40,354 nt of DNA. Origin: Lachnospiraceae bacterium (lineage in GTDB: Bacteria > Bacillota > Clostridia > Lachnospirales > Lachnospiraceae). A program made the translations under genes and the position numbers. Below are positions 32,918-40,354 of the stretch, piece by piece. Location of the stretch: positions 1 to 40,354 of the forward strand of contig JAFZNO010000074.1 in NCBI GenBank assembly GCA_017552985.1, read 5' to 3'. Below the pieces are notes generated by a model that worked only from the letters and a program-made list of their open reading frames with translations, was not told the origin of the DNA and ran no database searches. The first letter of the stretch is position 1. Each line of letters begins with the position of its first letter.

Positions 32918-33198
32918 TCAATGATAGCCAGGATCTCGCTCTGCTTTACGATCAGATACTCTTCCTCATCCAGCTTTACTTCCGTTCCGGAATACTTCGA
33001 AAAGATTACCTTATCGCCAACCTTTACCTGCATGGCGATCTCCTTCCCGTCTACCATTCCGCCGGGGCCAACTGCGATCACCTCTGCCTGCTGAGGTCTC
33101 TCCTTCTCCTTGCCTGCCAGAATGATGCCGGACTTCGTGGTCTCCTCGGCAACCATCTGCTTTAATACGACTCTGTCGCCCAAAGGTACTAATCTCAT
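32914..33198 (-). CDS. groES: Co-chaperonin GroES
   Basis: A 94-residue 10-kDa chaperonin. MRLVPLGDRVVLKQM starts it; a mobile-loop segment (EETTKSGIILAG) and the GPGGMVDGKE stretch are standard. The start follows an AAGGAGGCAGAAAG site. First gene of the groES-groEL operon, behind CIRCE. Confidence 0.96.
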   Translation of the reverse strand: MRLVPLGDRVVLKQMVAEETTKSGIILAGKEKERPQQAEVIAVGPGGMVDGKEIAMQVKVGDKVIFSKYSGTEVKLDEEEYLIVKQSEILAIIE

Positions 33199-33270
33199 AA
33201 CTTTCTGCCTCCTTGCTTTCTTCTCTTCGCCCGCTTATGCAAGCGGTTTCCAGCTTTCGTTTTTTGGTTG

Positions 33271-33297
33271 TTAGCACTCTTTTTGTCTGAGTGCTAA
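33271..33297 (-). promoter_or_regulatory. CIRCE operator (HrcA binding site)
   Basis: TTAGCACTC (33271-33279), nine bases, GAGTGCTAA (33289-33297): a perfect CIRCE, lying just downstream of the -10 of the groES promoter. HrcA would repress the operon and release it on heat shock. Confidence 0.97.
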
Positions 33298-33309
33298 TCA
33301 CTATTCCAT

Positions 33310-33338
33310 ATAATAAATTTATATGCCTTCGTTTGCAA
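33310..33338 (-). promoter_or_regulatory. Sigma-A promoter of groES-groEL
   Basis: On the minus strand TTGCAA (33338-33333), 17-nt spacer, TATTAT (33315-33310); the CIRCE operator begins 12 nt downstream. The rest of the gap to 33453 holds no gene. Confidence 0.7.
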
Positions 33339-33453
33339 ACCAATTCACGGAAGCCAGGATATATTTTCCTTGTTTTATCTCTTTATTTCTCGTTTTTTCT
33401 CTCATTTTCATATTGCGACGCGTTTTGAAAGATTTAATAATTCTTTTAGAATC

Positions 33454-33483
33454 AAAAAATCGCATGGCCATTGGCCATGCGAT
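33454..33483 (-). terminator. Terminator of the DUF1905/C39-like gene
   Basis: ATCGCATGGCCA (33459-33470) and TGGCCATGCGAT (33472-33483) form a near-perfect palindrome, and on the minus strand TTTTTTG follows. Confidence 0.75.
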
Positions 33484-33515
33484 CGTATTTTTTCCATCAG
33501 CGCTCTTTATCAGCA

Positions 33516-34184
33516 CTAGCACTTGATCTCCAGGAATCCCAGGAGCTTGCTCATGTCGTACTCCTGAAGGAGTCCGAGGTTGGAATCATAGAAGAGTCCG
33601 TCGTAGTGGATCAGATAGTGGCAGTAGCGTCCCATTCTCTCCATCATGATGCAACATTTCGGAAGCACCACGTCACGGCCCTCCGTATAGTTGATGACGT
33701 CGGTATGATCAATGCCATAATAATTCAGTGCGGAGATCATGCGGCCCATGGTTGCCTGCCACTCGCGGCAGTCCATGATGGTGATGACCTCGGCGATGGT
33801 ACGGCCGGCAAGCATTGCCACGCAGGCCTGTCCACAAAGGCCGTCCTCCGGCTGCTTGATCACTTCCATGCTGTCGATCTTGCGCACGGGATTTTCAAAA
33901 CTGTAGGGGCTATTCTGATCCATGCGGATAAGAGAGCCCGTGATGTGGAGCAGGATCTGATGAGGAACACCTATCTCGATTCCCGATACGTCCTCGTCGT
34001 CCAACTGGATCACGTAGATGCCTTTATCCTTCGGCGTCAATTCGCACGCGATGATGCGATTATCCAAAACGATGTCCGCCTGGATCACGTCGCGAAGCTT
34101 ACAGACTTCCCAAACGTTAAACGGAATATTGATGAAAAATCCGCCGTCATTTCTCTCTAATTTTGCTTCAAAAAAATACCTCAT
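33516..34184 (-). CDS. DUF1905-like beta domain plus C39-like cysteine peptidase fold
   Basis: A 222-residue cytosolic protein (no signal or helix). Residues 1-85 (FEAKLERNDGGFFINIPFNVWEV, VVLDNRIIACELTPKDKGIYVIQL type pattern) look like the DUF1905/AbrB-like barrel. Residues about 105-222 resemble a papain-like C39 peptidase: Gln111 followed six residues later by Cys117-Gly (QPEDGLCGQACVAML), then CHYLIHYDG (His189 or His193) and FYDSN (Asp200). All three expected catalytic residues are present. The combination is uncommon to my knowledge. A substrate is unknown; it lacks an ABC partner, so it is not a bacteriocin exporter protease. Confidence 0.6.
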   Translation of the reverse strand: MRYFFEAKLERNDGGFFINIPFNVWEVCKLRDVIQADIVLDNRIIACELTPKDKGIYVIQLDDEDVSGIEIGVPHQILLHITGSLIRMDQNSPYSFENPVRKIDSMEVIKQPEDGLCGQACVAMLAGRTIAEVITIMDCREWQATMGRMISALNYYGIDHTDVINYTEGRDVVLPKCCIMMERMGRYCHYLIHYDGLFYDSNLGLLQEYDMSKLLGFLEIKC

Positions 34185-34353
34185 GTCATGCCCTCTCCCA
34201 ATACCTTAAATCCGGAAAAACTAGTTCCATTTACTTGAGCGTAACACAATTCTTTTTCCTTGAAAACAGTTTTTAGACAAGTACTTCAAAAAAAACATAC
34301 CGTCAAAAAAATATCAATCTTACGCGCGGCCTTAGGCAGTATTCCAAGATTTC

Positions 34354-35208
34354 CTACAGATTTTCCAGCTTCCTTGCCTGCGTCGGCGTGATGCCAAAAC
34401 GCTTCTTGAAAAGCTTGCTGAAATGATAGGCATCGTCATAGCCCACCATGGCGGCTGCCTCCTGCACGCTCAGTGCCTTCCCCTGTTCCAGCAGTTCCTT
34501 CGCCTTCTCCAGGCGGATCTTGATCAAATGCTGGATCGGCGCGTCCCCCGTCTCGCTCTTAAAGATCTTTGATACGTAGAAGGGACTAAGGTACATGTTA
34601 TCCGCGATCTGATCCAGGGAAATTTTCTCACTGTAATGATCCTCAAAGTAGGTCAGGATCTTCTCCACCACGTACTTCTTGTTGGTGGATTCAAACACGT
34701 ATCCGTCCGCCGGCTTCTCCGGCTCGCACTGCTCACGCATCACGAGGATCAGCATCTGCATCAGATAAGATTTCAGCATAAAATATCTGCCCTGTCTTCT
34801 CGCAGCCTTCTCCGCTTCCATGGAGGAGCAGATCTTAAAGATCCTCTGCCGGAGTTCTCCCTTGGTGTGGATCACGTATCCTCCGCCCGGCACGGGCACG
34901 TGGTTAGGGCAAAAGCCCGGAAACTGCACGTCCGTAAAGCCCACAAAAAATTCCGTGGTCGGCGTCTCCACCTGCTTTAGGAAGAGCGCCTGGTGGCGGA
35001 TGCCGGGATTAAAGATCATGAGATCGCCCTCGGCTATGTCAAAGATCTCTCCCTCGATGTGATATTTTCCTTCTCCTGACAAAACGAAGGCCATCTCCAA
35101 ATGATTATGGCAATGATAGATCGCCTCGTCCTCATGTCTCGTTCCCTTCCAGATGTAAAGGAACGTGGGATTGATCTCCTCGATTACAATGTCTTTCTCT
35201 TCACCCAT
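34354..35208 (-). CDS. AraC-family transcriptional regulator with N-terminal cupin
   Basis: A 284-residue regulator. A cupin-type sensor domain (HCHNHLEMAFVLSGEGKYHIEGE near 32-54) is followed by two AraC helix-turn-helices in the last 100 residues (SLDQIADNMYLSPFYVSKIFKSETGDAP and SVQEAAAMVGYDDAYHFSKLFKKRFGITP). Such proteins sense small sugars or other ligands. It follows mgtE by 49 nt on the same strand but no ligand or target is evident; the 169-nt gap to the next gene shows no terminator. Confidence 0.88.
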   Translation of the reverse strand: MGEEKDIVIEEINPTFLYIWKGTRHEDEAIYHCHNHLEMAFVLSGEGKYHIEGEIFDIAEGDLMIFNPGIRHQALFLKQVETPTTEFFVGFTDVQFPGFCPNHVPVPGGGYVIHTKGELRQRIFKICSSMEAEKAARRQGRYFMLKSYLMQMLILVMREQCEPEKPADGYVFESTNKKYVVEKILTYFEDHYSEKISLDQIADNMYLSPFYVSKIFKSETGDAPIQHLIKIRLEKAKELLEQGKALSVQEAAAMVGYDDAYHFSKLFKKRFGITPTQARKLENL

Positions 35209-35257
35209 ATTAAATCCTCATCCGTGCCCTGCAGGCAAAAATGCCGCGTGCAGTTTG

Positions 35258-36610
35258 TCACAGTTTAAGTATCATTGTCGCAATTCTAAAATATACCAGC
35301 AAAGACAGCGCATCCACGATGGTAGTAATGAAGGGGCTTGCCATCACGGCCGGGTCAAAGCCAAGACGCTTAGCACCAACAGGCAGAACGCATCCGATAA
35401 ACATGGCCATGAGCACTGCAGCCACCAGGGTCAGGCATACCGTAAGGGCAACGTCCGGGGCAACCTGATCCAAAACCATAAGCTTGACAAAATTTGCCGC
35501 AGCAAGGGTCAATCCGCAGAATACCGCCACGCGGACCTCTTTCCAGATAACTCTCGGCACGTCACCGTATTCAATCTCACCGAGGGACAATCCACGGATC
35601 ACGGTCACGCTGGCCTGTCCGCCCGCATTTCCTCCCGTGTCCATCAACATGGGAATGTAGGCAACCAAAATGGCGCAGACGCTGAGTGCATCCTCGAAGG
35701 ATGATATGATGGCACCGGTAAACGTGGCGCTGATCATCAAGAGAAGCAGCCATGGGATTCTCTTCTTGTATGTCTCCCAGACGCTGGTCCTCATGTACGG
35801 CTTGTCGCTCGGCACGATTGCAGCCATCTTTTCCATATCCTCCGTGGCCTCTTCTTCCATGATGTCCACGATATCATCGACGGTGATAATGCCGACGAGC
35901 CGGTTCTCATTGTCCACGACGGGCATGGTCGTAAAGTCGTATTTTTTGAATTGGTTTGCTACTTCTTCCTGGTCCATCATGGTATTGAGGGCGATGACGT
36001 TCTCATGCATGATGTCGCCGATGATCTCAAAGTCATCAGAAAGAAGCAGGTATCTCAAGGCTACGGTGCCCTTTAGGTGTCTTCCGGCATCCAACACGTA
36101 ACAGACGTTGATGGTCTCGGAATCCACTCCGACCTTACGGATCCTCTCGATGGACTCTGCCACGGTCAGGTTTTCCTTCAGGTCCACGTACTCCACCGTC
36201 ATGATGCTGCCGGCGGAATCCTCCGGATAACGCAACAGGTGATTGATGTCCCTTCGGGTCTCCGGGCTGGCATTTGCCAAGAGCTTTTTTACGATATTTG
36301 CGGGCATTTCCTCCATCAGGTCCGCAGCATCATCGGCCATCAGGTTATCGATGATGTTCGCCGCTTCCTTTTCTGACATGGAGGTAATGATCTTCTGCTG
36401 GATGTCAACGTCCAGATAGGAGAACACGTCCGCCGCAAGGTCCTTGGGAAGGATCCGGAAAACCTTCAGCATGTTTTCCTCTTCCTCGAGTCCTTCCATC
36501 CACGCGGCGATGTCCGCGTCGTTCATTTCAGCCAAATGTTGTCTGAGCTTGGTATACTGCTTGGACTCCAGCAGTTCCATGAGCTCTTGAAATTCATTCA
36601 TCTCTTCCAT
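35258..36610 (-). CDS. mgtE: Magnesium transporter MgtE
   Basis: A 450-residue Mg2+ channel: N-terminal superhelical domain (about 10-125, with LPKDLAADVFSYLD), two CBS domains (about 130-250; VVDNENRLVGIITVDDIVDIM) and five membrane helices (about 275-450; AYIPMLMDTGGNAGGQASVTVIRGLSLGEI is the pore signature). The MEEMNEF start is chosen: AAGGAGGAGAGAGCC ends right at it, and an earlier ATG eight codons up lacks a site. Its own promoter and a long structured leader (36611-36799) suggest RNA-level control. Confidence 0.95.
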   Translation of the reverse strand: MEEMNEFQELMELLESKQYTKLRQHLAEMNDADIAAWMEGLEEEENMLKVFRILPKDLAADVFSYLDVDIQQKIITSMSEKEAANIIDNLMADDAADLMEEMPANIVKKLLANASPETRRDINHLLRYPEDSAGSIMTVEYVDLKENLTVAESIERIRKVGVDSETINVCYVLDAGRHLKGTVALRYLLLSDDFEIIGDIMHENVIALNTMMDQEEVANQFKKYDFTTMPVVDNENRLVGIITVDDIVDIMEEEATEDMEKMAAIVPSDKPYMRTSVWETYKKRIPWLLLLMISATFTGAIISSFEDALSVCAILVAYIPMLMDTGGNAGGQASVTVIRGLSLGEIEYGDVPRVIWKEVRVAVFCGLTLAAANFVKLMVLDQVAPDVALTVCLTLVAAVLMAMFIGCVLPVGAKRLGFDPAVMASPFITTIVDALSLLVYFRIATMILKL

Positions 36611-36799
36611 GGCTCTCTCCTCCTTATGAGGCAACGCATCAAAGCCTCACCCTGGAAGAGCCGCGGTTATGGTCTCTGAAAGGGCGTGGCGACGTGCGCT
36701 GCCGTGATTTTTATGAAGTTCGTACTTCGGGGAACGGAATCCGTACTTCGACTATCTCCTGATACGTTCACCACCGCCCTTTCCTTTGAATTCTCAAAC
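36611..36799 (-). ncRNA. Structured mgtE leader, candidate cis-regulatory RNA
   Basis: The leader from the promoter to the mgtE ATG is about 185 nt and folds well by eye. A long stem pairs 36783-36764 (GGAAAGGGCG... side) with 36695-36678 (ACGTCGCCACGCCCTTTC), about 18 pairs with two single-base bulges. An inner stem pairs GAAGT (36749-36745) with ACTTC (36719-36715), and CGAAGTACG occurs twice. A second structure pairs GGCTCT (36662-36657) with AGAGCC (36616-36611) just before the ATG and encloses TGAGGC/GCCTCA, so the AAGGAGG ribosome site lies inside it. I see no M-box sequence beyond a short GGTGAGGC. Confidence 0.55.
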
Positions 36800-36828
36800 A
36801 TTTTAATCTTATTTCAAATAAACGTCAA
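36800..36828 (-). promoter_or_regulatory. Sigma-A promoter of mgtE
   Basis: On the minus strand TTGACG (36828-36823), 17-nt spacer, TAAAAT (36805-36800), just after the NHL gene stop. Predicted start near 36793, the beginning of the structured leader. Confidence 0.75.
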
Positions 36829-36833
36829 CGAAC

Positions 36834-37877
36834 TTATTTCTTTACGTAAGGCATGGTGAATACAACGCCTGCAAAGTCGTGGACAACCACCAGTCCGCCC
36901 TTGTAAGGTGCCAGGGAAACGGGTGCAACGGGCCAAGTGCTGTCATCCGCACAGTGTAAAAGCGTCTTTACTTCGCCGTCCTTGATCACGCGGATTGCGG
37001 AATTTCCCGTGTCAGCCACGTAAACGCATCCGTCCTCGCCAACGGTCACGCCCTGAGGATTCTGGAAGCAGCTCTCCTCCGCCGTACCGTCCTTAAAGCC
37101 TTCCCTGCTGCCGGCAAACACTCTGATCAGTCCGTTTTCAATGACGCAGATTCTGTGATTTCCGGTATCTGCCACGTACAGAGAGCCATTTGACCAACAT
37201 ACGCCGCAAGGTGCGTTGAATCCGTCAGCCAGCGGCGTCAGGATGCCCTTGGTATCCATCTTGTATACCATGTCCGCACCTGCATCCGCGATGTAGAGGT
37301 TTCCCTCGTCGTCAGACGCAAGGCCCATGGGATTTACAAGCGTTCTCTCGCTGTTCTTGTAAGCAGCGGTGCGAACCCGTTCCCCGTCAAAATAACGGAT
37401 CACGCGGTTTGTGCTGTCGCAGACTGCCCAGCCGTTCAGATATCTTGCGATGCCCCAAGGCTTCTCAAAGCGGGCGTCCTCCAGCGTCGCGTCATGATAT
37501 CCGCCAAGAGGCTCGCCAAACTCATCCTCCGGTCCGGTTTTTCCTGCGAGCAAGGTAGCCTTTCCGTCCTTGATCTCCCAAATGACTTTACTGTATTCAT
37601 CCGTAACCAGAAGCGTATCTTCATCCATCACTGCAACGCCTGCAAGCGATCCCTGCACGCCCGTCAAAAGCTCCACCTTCTTGCGCACGTTCTTGTCCTC
37701 GTCAGGCTTTTGCGCTGCGGGCACGGTCACCGTCTTTTGCTCCGGCACCGTTCTGTTTTTCTTGCCGCCCCATACGATTCCGCCAGTTATTAAAAGAATG
37801 AGCGCAAGCACGCCGCCTGCGACGCCGTATACGATTCTCTTATCCACTTGTTCCAGTTTTTCCCAGTCGATTTTCAT
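36834..37877 (-). CDS. Membrane-anchored NHL-repeat beta-propeller protein
   Basis: A 347-residue protein with an N-terminal transmembrane helix (about 18-37, VYGVAGGVLALILLITGGIVWG) and an extracytoplasmic beta-propeller. NHL-type repeats appear as GIARYLNGWAVCDSTNRVIRYFDG, GLASDDEGNLYIADAGADMVYKMD, GVCWSNGSLYVADTGNHRICVIENG and GVTVGEDGCVYVADTGNSAIRVIKDG. Such propellers bind proteins or ligands. The gene begins one base after the adenylate cyclase stop, so the two are co-translated; a partner role in that signalling system is inferred. Confidence 0.85.
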   Translation of the reverse strand: MKIDWEKLEQVDKRIVYGVAGGVLALILLITGGIVWGGKKNRTVPEQKTVTVPAAQKPDEDKNVRKKVELLTGVQGSLAGVAVMDEDTLLVTDEYSKVIWEIKDGKATLLAGKTGPEDEFGEPLGGYHDATLEDARFEKPWGIARYLNGWAVCDSTNRVIRYFDGERVRTAAYKNSERTLVNPMGLASDDEGNLYIADAGADMVYKMDTKGILTPLADGFNAPCGVCWSNGSLYVADTGNHRICVIENGLIRVFAGSREGFKDGTAEESCFQNPQGVTVGEDGCVYVADTGNSAIRVIKDGEVKTLLHCADDSTWPVAPVSLAPYKGGLVVVHDFAGVVFTMPYVKK

Positions 37878-37878
37878 G

Positions 37879-39714
37879 TCAGTTACCTTCCTTTATCCCG
37901 TCTAGGGTGAATATTTCAAAGCCGTCTGCCTTACCTTTTAGTTTGATGCTCGTTCCAAGAGAGGTTGCCAGGATCCTGTCGCCCAGCGCGTCCACCACGG
38001 CGCGGCTTATATAAACGCATCCGCCCGGGGCATTTGCCTCAAGTCTTGCCGCCGTGTTGACCGTGTCGCCGATGGCCGTATAGTCCATGCGCATCTGTGC
38101 GCCTATGTTGCCGACGACGGCCTTACCACAGTGCACGCCCACGCCAAATGCAACCGTTCTTCCATATTTCTCCTGAAGCTGTTTTGCCAGCTCCTCAGAG
38201 CCCTTTACCATGTCCAGTGCTGCCTTGCAGGCATTCATCACGTAATCATCCTGCTTTAACGGTGCGTTCCAGATTGCCATGGTACAGTCTCCCACGAACT
38301 TATCCAGCGTTCCGTGATTGTCCATGACGCATTTCGTCGTAAGTGACAGATACTGATTTAAGATTTCCACGACCTCCGTTGCCGGAAGCGCTTCGCTCAT
38401 CGTCGTAAATCCGCGGATGTCAACAAACAGCGCCGCGATGTCCGTTAGCTTTCCGCCCAGTCCCAGGGAATCCGTTCCTTCCCGGAACAATTCATTGATG
38501 ACCGAGGGGTCAACGTAACGCTTGAAGGTGCTTGTCACCTTATGCTTTGCCAATGCAGCCTGAATGTAGTTGATCGCAACGAATGAAATGAACAATGCCG
38601 TAATGCTAAACGGTATCCAAAGCGGATGTAACAGGATGCCATTTTCACCTAAGATCTTGCACAACAAGAGCCATCCACCCGTAATCCCGATCCACCAGAC
38701 CAGCGTCCACCGCACTTTCCTCTTCCAAAGGAACCATACGGAAGCACCGGAGAGAATAAATACCAAGACTAATTGCCATCCGTCAGGGCTGGCTTTCTGG
38801 TATCTGCCGTCCAGCAGGGACTGGATCACGTTACCTTGTACCTCAATGCCATACATGGTGCTCGCATGATCAATGGAAGTAATATAATTATCTGCCAACC
38901 CTGCTGCAAATGGTCCTATTAATACGATTTTATCCTCAAATGCAGAACCAACCTCCCCTTCGTCGTCGTAATACACCTTGGCAACGTTATAAGAATGGTC
39001 AAAATGTTCATGCTTTACCGAATAAGGTATGCGGAAAAAACCATTTAACTTTCCTGCGGGAGGTTGCTTTCCCGGGGTAATTCCCAAGGCTTCGCAATAT
39101 CGTTTATAAATCACCCATCCAAAAAGTTCCACTCGTTCGTCTTTGTTGGGTTCAATCCACAATTTTCCTTGCCTTAGGATTCCGTCTTTATCCAACATGG
39201 CATTGACGTGTCCTTGGTACGTCACGTCTCGGTATGCCTTAAATACTTTATCAAAGCCGGTGATGCCATATTTCTCGACGTAAAAATTATCCCCGTCAAC
39301 CACCATTTGATCCGTAAAGTCTGCAGCTTCTGCCGTCACAACGTTTCCAAATTCCTTCGCCGCCTGTACCAGCGCGTCGTCCGCCTCTGGATCTGACTCC
39401 CCGCTAAAGATAACGTCGATGCCGATCACCGCCGGTCTGGAATCCGGATTTTTATTCAGATTCCTGATTACCGTGGCAATCACTTCCCTGCTCCATGGCC
39501 AGGGTCCTATCGCATCCAGCGACTCTTGATCGATGCCCACGACCCGGATAATGCCGTCGTGGGCTCTTTCCGTACAATACATGGAATCCGACAATGCCAT
39601 GTCAACGTAGTACAAAATGCCCGACCCCGCTATTCCGGTAAAGATCGCCGCGACCAGGAGGGAAACGATGAGTTTTTTCCAAAAGGAAGCCTTTCCTAGT
39701 CCTCTTGTATTCAA
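37879..39714 (-). CDS. CHASE2-domain class III adenylate/guanylate cyclase
   Basis: A 611-residue membrane protein. The first helix (14-35) leads into an extracytoplasmic CHASE2 sensor domain (about 40-320; GPWPWSREVIATVIRNL, GIDVIFSGESDPEADDALV, FEDKIVLIGPFAAGLADNY). Three helices follow (about 325-400), then a class III cyclase catalytic domain (about 430-600): LFVDIRGFTTMSE and DKFVGDCTMAIWN hold the metal-binding Asp residues, and DYTAIGDTVNTAARLEA is the second half-site. It would make cAMP (or cGMP). It is in an operon with the NHL protein (1 nt apart) and the CxxC protein (17 nt upstream). Confidence 0.93.
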   Translation of the reverse strand: MNTRGLGKASFWKKLIVSLLVAAIFTGIAGSGILYYVDMALSDSMYCTERAHDGIIRVVGIDQESLDAIGPWPWSREVIATVIRNLNKNPDSRPAVIGIDVIFSGESDPEADDALVQAAKEFGNVVTAEAADFTDQMVVDGDNFYVEKYGITGFDKVFKAYRDVTYQGHVNAMLDKDGILRQGKLWIEPNKDERVELFGWVIYKRYCEALGITPGKQPPAGKLNGFFRIPYSVKHEHFDHSYNVAKVYYDDEGEVGSAFEDKIVLIGPFAAGLADNYITSIDHASTMYGIEVQGNVIQSLLDGRYQKASPDGWQLVLVFILSGASVWFLWKRKVRWTLVWWIGITGGWLLLCKILGENGILLHPLWIPFSITALFISFVAINYIQAALAKHKVTSTFKRYVDPSVINELFREGTDSLGLGGKLTDIAALFVDIRGFTTMSEALPATEVVEILNQYLSLTTKCVMDNHGTLDKFVGDCTMAIWNAPLKQDDYVMNACKAALDMVKGSEELAKQLQEKYGRTVAFGVGVHCGKAVVGNIGAQMRMDYTAIGDTVNTAARLEANAPGGCVYISRAVVDALGDRILATSLGTSIKLKGKADGFEIFTLDGIKEGN

Positions 39715-39731
39715 GCCGCCACCCCCTGTTA

Positions 39732-40354
39732 CTATTCGTTATATCCACATACCGTACATACGCCATTTACGAAATGATGATCTCCCGTCGGAGGTAAGCT
39801 TCTGGCCCATTCCAGCGTATCACCACACCTTGAACAGTATCTGCGGGCGCGATATCCCATGTCGCCACAGGTAGGCTCTGAATCCGACCCGTCAATTACC
39901 TCTATGTGTCCTAATGCAGGAAGTATGTCTCTTCCCAAATTCGTACCGCATACGGAACAAATATAATCCTGATAACCATCTTCCGTACACGTCGGATCCT
40001 TGTGATATATATAGTTTCCTGAATTGCTCGGTGCCACCCTGGTATGGTCCTTCTTCGCTATTACCGTCGTTTTCACCAGTCCGCACACGGAACACTTCTG
40101 GTCATCCCAGCCTTCTGCCGTACACGTTGCGTCCTGATGCGCCGGGCGATCGCCGCCGTTGCCGCTAACCATGTTGTGCTGCGCGGGGATCGTCTGCTGT
40201 GCCACCGTCGTTGCTCCGCACCTCGTGCATCTCTTTCCGTCCGTCAGGCCGGCCTTCAGCTCGGTTTGCGTGTGAACCGCCGCGTAGCCGCTCACCACCA
40301 CCTCGGAGTGTCCCAGCGCCGGCGTTCCGCCGCATCCGTCAAGGATCGTTCCGC
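39732..40354 (-). CDS. C-terminal part of a CxxC/'GH' repeat secreted protein (5' end off the window)
   Basis: The frame is open at the right edge; 206 residues are seen. Four to five modules are visible: CGGTPALGHSEVVV..., KRCTRCGAT...AQHNMVSG, CTAEGWDDQKCSVCG, CTEDGYQDYICSVCG...ALGHIEV and YCSRCGDTLEWARS...GDHHFVNGVCTVCGYNE. They share a TC-x-E-x-G-Y-x-x-x-x-C-x-x-C-G core with the gene at 5380. Metal or disulfide cross-linking is possible. The last module ends at a tail-less stop, with no sorting signal. It precedes the CHASE2-cyclase gene by 17 nt, so it likely belongs to the same operon. Confidence 0.75.
   Translation of the reverse strand, partial: GTILDGCGGTPALGHSEVVVSGYAAVHTQTELKAGLTDGKRCTRCGATTVAQQTIPAQHNMVSGNGGDRPAHQDATCTAEGWDDQKCSVCGLVKTTVIAKKDHTRVAPSNSGNYIYHKDPTCTEDGYQDYICSVCGTNLGRDILPALGHIEVIDGSDSEPTCGDMGYRARRYCSRCGDTLEWARSLPPTGDHHFVNGVCTVCGYNE

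Noticed and set aside
36611-36799. M-box (ykoK) riboswitch before mgtE
   Set aside because: Only GGTGAGGC matches; the other conserved strings (GCTGCTGCCC-, ATGTCC- and CAGTGCTAAAGC-type) are not seen and the order is wrong.

Overview
The window looks like chromosome from a low-to-moderate-GC, spore-forming Clostridia, most likely a Lachnospiraceae-type gut or rumen bacterium. This is inferred from an alpha/beta-type small acid-soluble spore protein, a perfect CIRCE operator in front of groES-groEL, Gram-positive Shine-Dalgarno sequences, sigma-A promoters with 17-bp spacers, and secreted proteins carrying CxxC/'GHxWG' modules. No sequence search was possible, so the taxon is an inference.

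Layout. (1) 1-5167, minus strand: a defence-type operon (small SAM methyltransferase, HNH nuclease, Z1-domain SF2 ATPase, start of a MutL/MORC-like GHKL ATPase) that runs off the left edge. (2) 5380-9514: two secreted proteins flank a plus-strand XRE-HTH protein fused to a SpoT/Mesh1-like alarmone hydrolase. (3) 9640-13991, minus strand: two paralogous membrane proteins, a 40-aa ORF and a membrane HD-GYP phosphodiesterase, followed by a compact cluster of two leader-sharing small proteins around one radical SAM/SPASM enzyme. (4) 14280-14439: tRNA-Pro(AGG) with its own promoter and terminator. (5) 14460-20257: PepD dipeptidase, an ABC importer whose permease and ATPase are fused, a SASP gene and a transaldolase/fructose-6-phosphate aldolase. 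(6) 20264-30071: the widely conserved pyrH-frr-uppS-cdsA-dxr-rseP order (translation recycling, isoprenoid and phospholipid precursors, intramembrane proteolysis), preceded by a polysaccharide deacetylase and a bactofilin and followed by a leucine-rich lipoprotein. (7) 30307-33338: an ECF-like sigma factor and the HrcA-type groES-groEL operon, whose intergenic regions hold palindrome clusters. (8) 33516-40354: a DUF1905-like/C39-like protein, an AraC regulator, MgtE behind a long structured leader, an NHL-repeat protein, a CHASE2-adenylate cyclase and the end of a CxxC-repeat secreted protein.

Most interesting. The radical SAM/twin small-protein cluster stands out. The two small proteins share an N-terminus and share an upstream block (AAC, 16-17 nt, CGTCTATA) that resembles ECF-sigma promoters. 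One has a lipobox and a TTEE repeat; the other has neither the lipobox nor any cysteine. Second is the mgtE leader: about 190 nt, with its own promoter, an 18-bp stem and an apparent hairpin burying the ribosome site, and no recognisable M-box. Third are the Z1/GHKL operon with its HNH and methyltransferase partners, the HTH-alarmone hydrolase fusion, and the structured element between groES and groEL.

Most of the window is coded on the minus strand. No transposase, integrase, CRISPR array or phage gene was seen.
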